From contig CAZSAT010000067.1 in NCBI GenBank assembly GCA_964604675.1, positions 1 through 39,334 on the forward strand: a stretch of DNA of 39,334 nucleotides, in the 5' to 3' direction. Made by a program: the position numbers and the translations under genes. The stretch comes from CAZSAT01 sp964604675 (lineage in GTDB: Bacteria > Myxococcota_A > UBA796 > CAJQPC01). Shown here piece by piece: positions 32,276-39,334 of this stretch. Each line of letters starts with the position of its first letter. Position 1 is the stretch's first letter. The notes beneath the pieces were generated by a model. The model had not been told where the DNA came from and searched no databases. It saw only the letters and a program-made list of their open reading frames with translations.

Positions 32276-33010
32276 ATGTGGCGCTTCCTCCCGTCGATCC
32301 TCCTGATCCTCTCCGCCTGCGCCGACCCCGACGTCGCGATCAGCAACGACGACGGGAGCGCAGCCGACGACTGGACGGGGGCCGACGGGGCCTCGGAGGA
32401 CTCCGACGGCTCCGACGAGACCGGCATCGACGTGCCGGAGCTCGGCGCCGAGGTGGATCCCCCGGTCGCGGGCACGGCCTGGCGGGTCTGGCTCGCCGAC
32501 GTGGAGGTGAGCGAGCCGCCCGGCGGCGCGGCCCTCTTCGACACCCTGCTCGAGGAGGACAGCCTGATCTTCTACGTGGACTGGGCCGGCGCCCAGAGCT
32601 TCGGCATGCTGGTCGCCGTCGGCGTGGACGGCGTGCAGGACCTCTGCGAGGTGCCCCAGGAGCTGCCCACTGCGGACTTCGGCGACAACCCGCTCTTCCG
32701 GATCGAGCACGTCGACCTCACCATCGACCCCAGCGGCACCGGCGTGACCGCCCGCGACGCCACCCTGATGGGCATCCTCGACGGCTCGGGCTGGTCGTGG
32801 GGGGCCCTGCGCGCCAGCCTCGACAGCCGGGACTTCCAGGAGGACCTCGACGCGCTCGGGCTCGACGCCTGCGAGCTGCTCGAGGATCTGGGCAGCGCGT
32901 GCGTGGCCTGCGACGACGGGGTCGAGACCTGCATGGACCTCGCGATCGACGGCATGACCGCCGAGCCCTACCCCGGCACCTTCGACCCGAACGCCGGAGA
33001 CGCGTGCTGA
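32276..33010 (+). CDS. Hypothetical lipoprotein
   Basis: A 244-residue protein from ATG 32276 starting MWRFLPSILLILSACADPDV, lipobox Cys15. An Asp/Ser/Gly linker (DWTGADGASEDSDGSDETG) leads to a beta-rich domain (GTAWRVWLADVEVSEPPGGA, SLIFYVDWAGAQSFGMLVAV). The C-terminus holds four to five Cys (DACELLEDLGSACVACDDGV, ETCMDL). No family was recognised. Its stop overlaps the GTG start of the SGNH hydrolase gene by seven bases, so the two are probably co-transcribed. Confidence 0.75.
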   Translation: MWRFLPSILLILSACADPDVAISNDDGSAADDWTGADGASEDSDGSDETGIDVPELGAEVDPPVAGTAWRVWLADVEVSEPPGGAALFDTLLEEDSLIFYVDWAGAQSFGMLVAVGVDGVQDLCEVPQELPTADFGDNPLFRIEHVDLTIDPSGTGVTARDATLMGILDGSGWSWGALRASLDSRDFQEDLDALGLDACELLEDLGSACVACDDGVETCMDLAIDGMTAEPYPGTFDPNAGDAC

Positions 33011-34185
33011 GTCCTCGGAACGGGGGCCGGCGCAAGCTGTGGGGGCGGCTGGCCTTGTCGGCGGCCTCCGTGCTCGTGGCCCTGGCGATGCTCGAGCTCG
33101 GGCTCCGGGTGGCCCGTCCCCACAGCACCGAGCAGCTCGACATCGGGGCCTTCATGGCTCCGTCCAACGCGGCGGGGCCCCGCAAGGTCCTGCTGCCCGG
33201 CGCGGAGAACCCCCACTTCGTCGGCGGCCCCGTGCGGGTCAACCAGGACGGGCTTCGCGGGCCGGAGGTGGTGCGGCCGAAGCCCGCCGACACCCTGCGC
33301 CTGCTCGCGGTCGGCGACTCCAACACCTTCGGCTACGGCGTGGCCGAGGAGCAGACCTGGCACCACCTCGCCGCGGCGCGCCTGGCCGAGGAGCGCGGCG
33401 CGCCCGTGGAGTCCCTGAACGCGGGGCTGCCCGGCGCCGGCTTCGCCTGGCAGTTCCACTTCCTGCGTCGACGATGTGCCGAGCTGGAACCCGACCTGGT
33501 GCTCCTGAGCATCGTGATGAACGACATCGAGGCCTACCCGCCCACCGCCCTCGACACCACGCCGCTGCCGCCGGTGTCCACCTCTCCGGTGCGCGTGCTC
33601 GCCGGCTTCCTGAACCGGCACTCCTACCTGGCGGCCACCCTGTACCGCGACGTGCGCAGCGCGCTGTACGAGGCTGGCGTGATGGACGTCGCCGACGAGC
33701 AGGGCTACGGCTACGCCCCGCTGGAAGCCCCGTCGGCCGCGCTCGACGCCGCCTGGCGGAGCAGCGAGCACATGCTCCGCGCCGTCGACGAGCAGGTGCG
33801 CGCCTGCGGGGTGCCTGCGGTCTGGGTCGTGTTCCCGCTCGAGCTCCAGCTCAGCCCCGAGCTGCTCACGCTCTACCAGCGCGACTACCGCCTGCCCGTC
33901 GGAGCCGACGCGCTGGACGGTCTGCCGCAACAGCGCCTCCGAGCGCTCGCGGCGAGCCTCCAGGTGGGCTTCGTCGATCTGCTCCCCGCCTTCCAGGCGC
34001 GGGCGGCGGAGGGCCTGTTCCTCCGGGACAACCTGCTCACGGTCGACCCTGTGCACCCCTCGGTCCTGGGTCATCAGGTGACCGCGGACGTCGTCGCCGA
34101 CGCGCTGTCGGCGCGTGCCTTCGCGGCGGGCCCGGAGGGTGTCGGTCGCGCTACACTCGACACCTCGGACTCGGAGACGCCGTGA
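33004..34185 (+). CDS. SGNH/GDSL hydrolase with N-terminal membrane anchor
   Basis: A 393-residue protein from GTG 33004. A basic N-terminus and one membrane segment (LALSAASVLVALAMLELGLR, residues 15-36) are followed by the typical entry VRVNQDGLRGPEVV. Block I has the nucleophile Ser in LLAVGDSNTFGYG (about residue 107), block III the Asn in SIVMNDIEAYPP, and block V the Asp and His in DPVHPSVLGHQV. Family members hydrolyse or transfer acyl groups on sugars, lipids or cell-wall polymers. Anchoring suggests a periplasmic location. Its GTG overlaps the upstream lipoprotein, and its TGA overlaps the GTG of the methyltransferase, so the three genes form a tight operon. Confidence 0.88.
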   Translation: MLSPRNGGRRKLWGRLALSAASVLVALAMLELGLRVARPHSTEQLDIGAFMAPSNAAGPRKVLLPGAENPHFVGGPVRVNQDGLRGPEVVRPKPADTLRLLAVGDSNTFGYGVAEEQTWHHLAAARLAEERGAPVESLNAGLPGAGFAWQFHFLRRRCAELEPDLVLLSIVMNDIEAYPPTALDTTPLPPVSTSPVRVLAGFLNRHSYLAATLYRDVRSALYEAGVMDVADEQGYGYAPLEAPSAALDAAWRSSEHMLRAVDEQVRACGVPAVWVVFPLELQLSPELLTLYQRDYRLPVGADALDGLPQQRLRALAASLQVGFVDLLPAFQARAAEGLFLRDNLLTVDPVHPSVLGHQVTADVVADALSARAFAAGPEGVGRATLDTSDSETP

Positions 34186-34976
34186 ACGCTTGGCCCGCGG
34201 GCTTCGACATGGCCCAGGCGAACGGCGAGGTGTGGTTCGGGCGCGGCCTCGCCGCAGAGTTCCGGGACCTGGCGCTGCGTCCGGCGGAGTGGGGCTTGCT
34301 CGAGCGGCATCGGGAAACCCTGGGCGGCCGGGTGCTGGAGCTAGGGAGCGGCGCGGGTCGCCTCACCGTGCACCTGGGCCAGTTGGCGTCCGAGCTCTTC
34401 GCCGTCGACGGCTCCTCGGAGATGGTGACGCTCTGCCGCGACCGCGTGCCCGGCGCTCGGATCGAGGCGGGCGACCTGCAGGACCTGAGCGGCTTCGAGC
34501 CGGGGAGCTTCGACGCGGTGGTCGCCGGCTTCAACATGTTCGACGTCGTCACGCACGACGAGCGAAGGGAGCTCCTGCGGGCGGTCCGGGGCAAGCTGTC
34601 CCCGGACGGGCGGTTGCTGTTCTCCTCGCACAACCGCGGCTACGAGCCTCGCTTCGGCACCGCCTGGCACCTGCTGCTGGGCCGACCTCGCGAGCCCGTG
34701 GCCAGCCTGCTCGCCCTGCGGCAGCGCCTCGCCAACCGCCGCCGGATGCGGGCGCTCGAGCGCCACGAGGCCGACTACGCCATCCTCAACGACCCGGCCC
34801 ACGACTTCGCCCTGTTGCACTACCACATCACGCGCGACGCGCAGGAGGCGCAGCTCGCCGCGTGTGGCTACGAGCTCTTGGACTGCAGGGACCTCGACGA
34901 TCGGCCGGTGGCCGCGGGGGCTGCGGCCGCCCACTGCCCCGAGCTGCACTACGTCGCGCGGGCCGCGGTCGGCTGA
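34182..34976 (+). CDS. SAM-dependent methyltransferase (copy A)
   Basis: A 264-residue protein from GTG 34182, overlapping the SGNH gene stop as GTGA. The class I methyltransferase fold is clear: motif I in RVLELGSGAGRLTVHLGQL, motif II with Asp in LFAVDGSSEMV, GARIEAGDLQDLSGF, and motif IV in FDAVVAGFNMFDVV. The later SPDGRLLFSSHNRGYEP and DAQEAQLAACGYELLDC complete the domain. The substrate is unknown. Its nearest relative in the window is the convergent gene at 34949, and their last 28 bases overlap on opposite strands. The operon position beside an SGNH hydrolase suggests modification of a lipid or glycan, but that is inference. Confidence 0.88.
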   Translation: MNAWPAGFDMAQANGEVWFGRGLAAEFRDLALRPAEWGLLERHRETLGGRVLELGSGAGRLTVHLGQLASELFAVDGSSEMVTLCRDRVPGARIEAGDLQDLSGFEPGSFDAVVAGFNMFDVVTHDERRELLRAVRGKLSPDGRLLFSSHNRGYEPRFGTAWHLLLGRPREPVASLLALRQRLANRRRMRALERHEADYAILNDPAHDFALLHYHITRDAQEAQLAACGYELLDCRDLDDRPVAAGAAAAHCPELHYVARAAVG

Positions 34977-35767
34977 GCGGTGCGGAGCCGGGCGGCGTAG
35001 GAGAGCTCGGGACAGCGACGCGCCCGGGCGCCCGGCGGCACGGGCTGGCCGCGCAGGTCGAGGCAGGCGAGCAGCCCGAAGCCGATCGCCGCCAGCTGCG
35101 CCTCCTGGGCGTCCCGCGAGATGAAGTAGTTGAGCAGGGAGAAGTCGTGGGAGGCGTCGTTCCGCACGGCGTAGCCCGGCTCGTCCCGGAGCAGCGGCCG
35201 CAGCCTGCGACGGTTCCGCAGCCGCAGCGGCAGGCGGGCCAGGCCGTGGAGCGGCGCGCGTGGGTCGCCGATCACCAGCCGGACGGCCTGCGCGAGTCGC
35301 CCGTGGAAGTGCCGGTTGTGCGAGGAGAAGAGCAGCAGGCCCCCCGGCACGAGCAGCCTCGCCAGCTCGGCGAGCGCGGCTCTGCGCTCCTGGTCGGAGA
35401 GGTAGTCCAGCACGTTGAAGCCCGCCACGACCGCGTCGAAGCGGCCCGCCTCGAAGCGCGAGAGGTCCAGCAGGTCACCCTGCTCGACCCGCGCCCCGGG
35501 GCAGCGCAGGCGGCACTGCGCGACCATCTCGGCCGACAGGTCGAGCGCCACGAGCTCCCGGCTCATCCGTGAGAGCGGCTCCGTGAGCCGGCCGGTGCCG
35601 CAGCCCAGCTCGAGGGTGCGCTGCGACAGGGCCTCGCGGTGGTCGCGGAAGAGCCGCGCCTCCACCTCGCGCAGCTGCAGCGCGCCGTAGTAGTCGACCA
35701 GGCGGCCGCCGTCCCAGACCTCGGCGTTCCGGCCCGACTGGGTGCCGGACTCGTGGGCAGCGCTCAC
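34949..35767 (-). CDS. SAM-dependent methyltransferase (copy B)
   Basis: A 272-residue paralogue of copy A from ATG 35767. Motif I is TLELGCGTGRLTEPLSRM, motif II LVALDLSAEMVAQ, then GARVEQGDLLDLSRFEAGRF and DAVVAGFNVLDYLSDQERRA, followed by LVPGGLLLFSSHNRHF and ISRDAQEAQLAAIGFGLLAC. It aligns with copy A across nearly the whole length, with identical blocks such as DAVVAGFN and LLFSSHNR. It begins in an ATGA overlap with the AlkD-like gene upstream, so it is expressed with that gene and not with copy A. The facing arrangement suggests an inverted duplication. Confidence 0.88.
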   Translation of the reverse strand: MSAAHESGTQSGRNAEVWDGGRLVDYYGALQLREVEARLFRDHREALSQRTLELGCGTGRLTEPLSRMSRELVALDLSAEMVAQCRLRCPGARVEQGDLLDLSRFEAGRFDAVVAGFNVLDYLSDQERRAALAELARLLVPGGLLLFSSHNRHFHGRLAQAVRLVIGDPRAPLHGLARLPLRLRNRRRLRPLLRDEPGYAVRNDASHDFSLLNYFISRDAQEAQLAAIGFGLLACLDLRGQPVPPGARARRCPELSYAARLRTAQPTAARAT

Positions 35768-36468
35768 CCAGGCTCCTCGCCGAGGCCGAGCTTCTTCGTG
35801 ATGTAGTCGCTGGTCAGGTGCTTCATGACGTCCACGGGGTCGCAGCCGCGGTGACCCTCGATGCGTCCCATCTCCAGGGCGGCCACGCGCGCGGCGGCGT
35901 TGAGCGTCTTGGAGCGCTTGCCGACGCCGATCAGGGCCCCGCCCATCGCACGCCGCACCGGGTCGGGCGCGGTGAGTTGTGTGTCACGCAGGTGCCGCAG
36001 CTGCCGCAGGAAGAAGGCCTCGTCGGGGGCCCGCTTGCGCTTGTCCTTGGAGATCTCGTAGAGCAGGCCGTAGCCACAGCTCTGGCGCACGATGTCGTCG
36101 TCGCGGATCCAGTCCTCGGCCAGCTCGGCCGCGAACGAGGTCTTGGCCAGGGTGGCGTCGCACGAGGCGAAGACGTGGGCCAGCAGGCCCGTGTGGAGCT
36201 CGTCGACCTGCTCTTCGGCTTGCTCCCGGGTGACCTTCTTCGGCTCGTCGATCAAGAGCCCGATGACCTTGGCGTCGTAGACATCCGACGCCCACAGCCG
36301 CAGCGCCAGCTCGTGGTCGCGGCCGATCTGCTTGGCGAGCTTGCGGAGCACGGTGAGGCCGATGCCGAAGCTGCGCAGCCCCGAGTCGCCGTGGAGCCGC
36401 TCCCAGTGGTCGAGCCCGCGGGGGTTCTGGTGGTCCTCGAGGAGGGTCAGGACGTGATCATGGGTCAT
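35764..36468 (-). CDS. AlkD-like DNA alkylation repair protein
   Basis: A 234-residue all-helical protein from ATG 36468. The HEAT-like repeat pattern of the DNA alkylation repair family is visible: GIGLTVLRKLAKQIGRDHEL, ALRLWASDVYDAKVIGLLID, AEDWIRDDDIVRQSCGYGLL, and RRAMGGALIGVGKRSKTLNA. AlkD enzymes excise N3- and N7-alkylated purines without flipping the base; some relatives lack glycosylase activity, so it may only bind DNA or act in another repair role. Its stop overlaps the ATG of methyltransferase copy B (ATGA), linking the two. The catalytic Trp and Asp equivalents could not be assigned with certainty. Confidence 0.82.
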   Translation of the reverse strand: MTHDHVLTLLEDHQNPRGLDHWERLHGDSGLRSFGIGLTVLRKLAKQIGRDHELALRLWASDVYDAKVIGLLIDEPKKVTREQAEEQVDELHTGLLAHVFASCDATLAKTSFAAELAEDWIRDDDIVRQSCGYGLLYEISKDKRKRAPDEAFFLRQLRHLRDTQLTAPDPVRRAMGGALIGVGKRSKTLNAAARVAALEMGRIEGHRGCDPVDVMKHLTSDYITKKLGLGEEPG

Positions 36469-36489
36469 GGCTTGCCTCCGACGAGAAGC

Positions 36490-39315
36490 CTAGCGGATCG
36501 CGTAGCCCCAGGTGTACGAGCTCCCGCGGCTGCTGCAGGTGGAGCCGTCGCTCCAGGCCCAGGTGTAGTCCAGGCGGCCGCCGGAGCAGAACTCGCCGGC
36601 GTAGTCGGCCAGGTGGCCCTTCACGCCGCCCGTCGAGTCCACGTCGCAGGCGTAGGTGTCGAAGGTGCCGCTGTTGCTGTAGTACTGGTAGTCCACGCAG
36701 CCCATCATGATGAGGCTCGAGCTGGGGCCGTAGGTGCCGTGCTTGAAGGCGTCGGGCTCGCTGCCCACGCTGAAGTTCGACGCGGTGTAGGCCCAGACCT
36801 CCTCGCTGTAGGACTGGCTGTACCAGTCGTCCAGATCCTCGTTGAAGACCATCACCTCGCCGAAGCTGATGCAGGCCAGATCGGAGCTGAACTCGGTGTC
36901 GCCCACCGTGCCCCAGTCGCTCAGCCCGAGGGTGGTCGTGGCGTCGGCCAGCTGCCAGCCCGCCAGGGTCCAGCCACCCCCGTCGCGGCTCATGTCGCAC
37001 CAGAAGTCGGCCAGGGTGCCCGAGCCGCACGGGTCGAGGCTGTACACACCGTCGGTCGAGCTCGCGTCCAGGTCCAGGATCTCGAGGCAGGAACCGCACG
37101 GACCGACCGCCGCGTCGCTGTCGTCGCAGTCGCTGGCGTCGTCGGTCCAGCCGCTGGTGGCCCCGCAGAGCTCCGCGCTGGTGTCGACGTCGCCGTAGCC
37201 GTCGCCGTCGGCGTCGGCGTAGAAGGTGCTGCTCGCGTCCACCAGGTCCTCGTCGTCGTCGTCGACCAGCCCGTCGCAGTCGTTGTCGAGCCCGTCGCAG
37301 AGCTCGTCCGCGCCGGTGTGGATCTCGGCGTCCAAGTCGTCGCAGTCGCTGGCGTCGCCCACGTAGCCGCTCTCCGCCGAGCAGCCCGTCGTGCTGTCGT
37401 CCGGGTCGCCCTCGCCGTCGCCATCGGCGTCGGCGTACCAGCTCGACACGTCGGAGGCGTCCTCGTCCACGGCGTCGTCGCAGTCCTCGTCCTCGTCGTC
37501 GCAGGTCTCGCTCCCGGCGGGGTTCACGTCGCTGCGAGTGTCGTCGCAGTCGCCCCCCGAGCTCGCGTAGCCGCTGGGCTGCTCGCATTGCTCCACCGTG
37601 TAGGCGTCGAGCCCGTAGCCGTCGGCGTCCGCGTCCACGTAGAAGGTGTCGGCGTCTGCGAGGTCGGGGTCCTCGTCGTCGACGAGGCCGTCGCAGTCGT
37701 CGTCCACGTCGTTGCAGAGCTCGGTGGCTTCCGGGTGGACCGCGCCGTCGGTGTCGTCGCAGTCCGAGGCGTCGGCCACGGCCCCGCCGGGCTGCTCGCA
37801 GGCCGCCTCCGAGTCGTCCGCGTCACCGAAGCCGTCGCCGTCGCCGTCGCCGTACCAGGTGGTGTCCGGGTTCGTGGCGGCGTCCGCATCGTCGCAGTCC
37901 GTCGCGTCGTCGACGTAGCCACTGGGCGCCTCACATCCGCTGCTCGTGGTCTCGGCGTCGCCGTAGCCGTCCCCGTCAGCGTCGGCGTACCAGGTGGCCG
38001 GATCCGAGGCCTCCTCGTCCACCACGCCGTCGCAGTCCTCGTCGGTCGCGTCGCAGGTCTCGGTCCCGGCGGGGCTCGTGGAGCCGTCGCCGTCGTTGCA
38101 GTCGCCGCCCACCGTCGCGTAGCCCGTGGGCTGCTCGCAGCGCTCCACCGTGTAGCCGTCGAGCCCGTAGCCATCGCCGTCGGCGTCCACGTACCAGCTC
38201 GTCGTGCCGCCGACCGGCTCGTCCTCGTCGTCGACCAGGCCGTCGCAGTCGTCGTCGAGCTCGTTGCAGAGCTCCTCGGCCTCGGGGTTCACCGCCCCGT
38301 CGGCGTCGTCGCAGTCGCTCGCGTCGGCCACCGCCCCGCTGGGTTGCTCGCAGGCCTCCGCCGTGCTCGCGGCGTCGCCGAAGCCGTCCCCGTCGCTGTC
38401 CGTGTACCAGGTGTCGGGGTCGCTCGCGTCCTCGTCGACCGTGCCGTCGCAGTCCTGGTCCGCCCCGTCGCAGATCTCCTCCGCACCGGGCCACGACGCG
38501 GCGTCGCCGTCGTCGCAGTCGCCGCCCACCGCGGCGTGGCCCTCGGGCTGGGAGCAGCTCGACGTCGCGTAGTCGTCGTGCCCGTAGCCGTCGCCGTCCT
38601 CGTCCACGTACCAGGTGTCCGCGCCGACCAGCCCGGGGTCGTCGTCGTCCACGAGCTCGTCGCAGTCGTCGTCGACGCCGTTGCAGACCTCGTCGGCGTC
38701 GGGGTTCAGCGCCGGGTCGCCGTCGTCGCAGTCGCCGTCGAGGTCCACCGCGGTGGCCGGCCGCTCGCAGTGGAGCACCTCCTCGTCGCCCCAGCCGTCG
38801 GCGTCGGCGTCGAGGTACCAGACCGTCTCGGGGTGCAGGTCGGGGTCGCTGTCGTCGCAGTCCTCGCAGGCGGGCCAGCCGTCGCCGTCGGCGTCGGAGT
38901 AGCCGGACGAGCCGTCGCAGTTCGCGTCCACGTCCGAGGCGCAGTCCTCCTCCGCCCCCGGATGGATGGCGTCGTCGCCGTCGTCGCAGTCGCCCCCCTG
39001 CGCCGCGTAGCCGCTGGGTTGCTCGCAGGCGTCCAGGGCGAAGCCATCGTGCCCGTAGCCGTCGCCGTCGGCGTCGAGGTACCAGGTGCTCGCGCCGCCC
39101 ACCGCGGGGTCCTCGTCGTCGCAGTCCTCGGCGGCGGGCAGGCCGTCGCCGTCGGCGTCGAAGGGGCCGGTGTCGACCGGGGGCGCGGTGTCGACGGGCT
39201 CGGCGGGGTCGGTGTCGGTGGGGACCGGTTCCTCGGCCAGCCCGGCGGTGTCGGGGCCGTCCTTGGCGTCGTTCCGGCAGCCCGCCAGGGCGAGGAGGAC
39301 GAAGAGGGAGCGCAT
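36490..39315 (-). CDS. MopE-repeat and fibrinogen-like lipoprotein
   Basis: A 941-residue protein from ATG 39315 starting MRSLFVLLALAGCRNDAKDG, lipobox Cys13. A TDTDPAEPVDTAPPVDTG linker follows. From about residue 53 to 725 there are roughly twelve repeats built on WYxDADGDGYG, a Cys-x-x-PxG segment and DCDDxD, and eight CNxxDDDCDGLVDD units, the MopE-type metal-binding pattern of Myxococcota (Pfam Cu-binding MopE family). The C-terminal 200 residues hold a fibrinogen-like fold: SSTDGVYSLDPCGSGTLADF, then WCDMSRDGGGWTLAGW. Such domains bind sugars or proteins in eukaryotes and appear in some secreted bacterial proteins. The protein should be a surface-anchored, calcium- or copper-loaded adhesin-like protein. 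Confidence 0.9.
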   Translation of the reverse strand: MRSLFVLLALAGCRNDAKDGPDTAGLAEEPVPTDTDPAEPVDTAPPVDTGPFDADGDGLPAAEDCDDEDPAVGGASTWYLDADGDGYGHDGFALDACEQPSGYAAQGGDCDDGDDAIHPGAEEDCASDVDANCDGSSGYSDADGDGWPACEDCDDSDPDLHPETVWYLDADADGWGDEEVLHCERPATAVDLDGDCDDGDPALNPDADEVCNGVDDDCDELVDDDDPGLVGADTWYVDEDGDGYGHDDYATSSCSQPEGHAAVGGDCDDGDAASWPGAEEICDGADQDCDGTVDEDASDPDTWYTDSDGDGFGDAASTAEACEQPSGAVADASDCDDADGAVNPEAEELCNELDDDCDGLVDDEDEPVGGTTSWYVDADGDGYGLDGYTVERCEQPTGYATVGGDCNDGDGSTSPAGTETCDATDEDCDGVVDEEASDPATWYADADGDGYGDAETTSSGCEAPSGYVDDATDCDDADAATNPDTTWYGDGDGDGFGDADDSEAACEQPGGAVADASDCDDTDGAVHPEATELCNDVDDDCDGLVDDEDPDLADADTFYVDADADGYGLDAYTVEQCEQPSGYASSGGDCDDTRSDVNPAGSETCDDEDEDCDDAVDEDASDVSSWYADADGDGEGDPDDSTTGCSAESGYVGDASDCDDLDAEIHTGADELCDGLDNDCDGLVDDDDEDLVDASSTFYADADGDGYGDVDTSAELCGATSGWTDDASDCDDSDAAVGPCGSCLEILDLDASSTDGVYSLDPCGSGTLADFWCDMSRDGGGWTLAGWQLADATTTLGLSDWGTVGDTEFSSDLACISFGEVMVFNEDLDDWYSQSYSEEVWAYTASNFSVGSEPDAFKHGTYGPSSSLIMMGCVDYQYYSNSGTFDTYACDVDSTGGVKGHLADYAGEFCSGGRLDYTWAWSDGSTCSSRGSSYTWGYAIR
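37140..39156 (-). repeat. Internal tandem array of MopE-type repeats
   Basis: Within the lipoprotein gene, about twelve imperfect copies of a coding unit of 50-60 codons follow one another. Codons for DADGDGYG, DCDDGD and DDDCDGLVDDED recur with high DNA similarity (GCCGTCGCCGTCGGCGTC and CCGTCGCAGTCGTCGTC on the plus strand). High identity at DNA level invites recombination and copy-number change between strains. Confidence 0.85.
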
Positions 39316-39334
39316 CGTTCCAGCTTAGCGCTAG

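Noticed and set aside
36490..39156. A CRISPR-like array suggested by repeated short motifs
   Set aside because: The repeats are in-frame coding units of the MopE protein with no unique spacers.
37646..39328. Ser-rich plus-strand frames opposite the MopE gene
   Set aside because: They are the antisense reading of Asp/Gly/Cys repeat codons, and the minus-strand frame has a signal peptide and domain structure.

Overview
The window is very GC-rich and looks like chromosome of a Myxococcota (myxobacterium-like) organism. The support is a MYXO-CTERM-type C-terminal sorting signal (Cys, then a hydrophobic run, then Arg-rich tail) near 680-791, a MopE-type acidic calcium/copper-binding repeat protein, an EHASV-type ferritin-like lipoprotein pair, hybrid histidine kinases, a Ser/Thr kinase, and a large number of lipoproteins with Asp/Thr-rich linkers after the lipobox. 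No rRNA, tRNA or CRISPR array was seen.

Layout. 1-5.8 kb: the start of a lipoprotein with a (DT)n hexanucleotide tract runs off the left edge; next to it lies a 5'-truncated MYXO-CTERM gene, then a minus-strand operon (glycosyltransferase, ferritin-like lipoprotein, second ferritin-like lipoprotein). 4.7-9.4 kb: small exported proteins and a DUF885 peptidase-like protein. 9.5-11.6 kb: a decayed and mobile stretch holding a frameshifted exported protein, an antisense frameshifted DUF433 antitoxin-like gene, and a Y1/REP-associated tyrosine transposase-like gene with a 26-bp perfect palindrome upstream and three direct repeats downstream. 11.7-13.1 kb: a LysR regulator divergent from a DUF4345 membrane protein. 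13.1-15 kb: a repeat-bearing non-coding stretch, a truncated exported gene sharing a 33-bp segment with the one at the left edge, and an AAA_14/DUF4143 ATPase with an inverted repeat at its start. 15-19.8 kb: a GH31 lipoprotein and three signalling genes (two hybrid histidine kinases, one translationally coupled to a STAS-like protein). 19.8-22.5 kb: an FG-GAP/UnbV lipoprotein, then a compact toxin-antitoxin cluster in which a Phd/PIN module abuts what looks like the stump of a hipA gene behind a hipB-like regulator. 22.6-30.4 kb: envelope proteins, a PHP-type lipoprotein, an unusual SGGYRPG-motif protein and a second AAA_14/DUF4143 ATPase. 30.4-36.5 kb: a membrane Ser/Thr kinase, then an overlapping SGNH hydrolase-methyltransferase pair facing a paralogous methyltransferase coupled to an AlkD-like protein. 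36.5-39.3 kb: a 941-residue lipoprotein with about twelve MopE-type repeats and a fibrinogen-like C-terminal domain.

The genes do not form one pathway. Two themes stand out: a heavy investment in surface lipoproteins with unusually short signal peptides, and repeated scars of gene decay or module insertion (split MYXO-CTERM gene, frameshifted DUF433, hipA stump). The most system-like candidates are the RAYT-like gene with its repeats, the stacked toxin-antitoxin locus with two inverted-repeat operators, and the tail-to-tail methyltransferase pair with its coupled neighbours. All functions come from reading translated sequence by eye; no database search was run.
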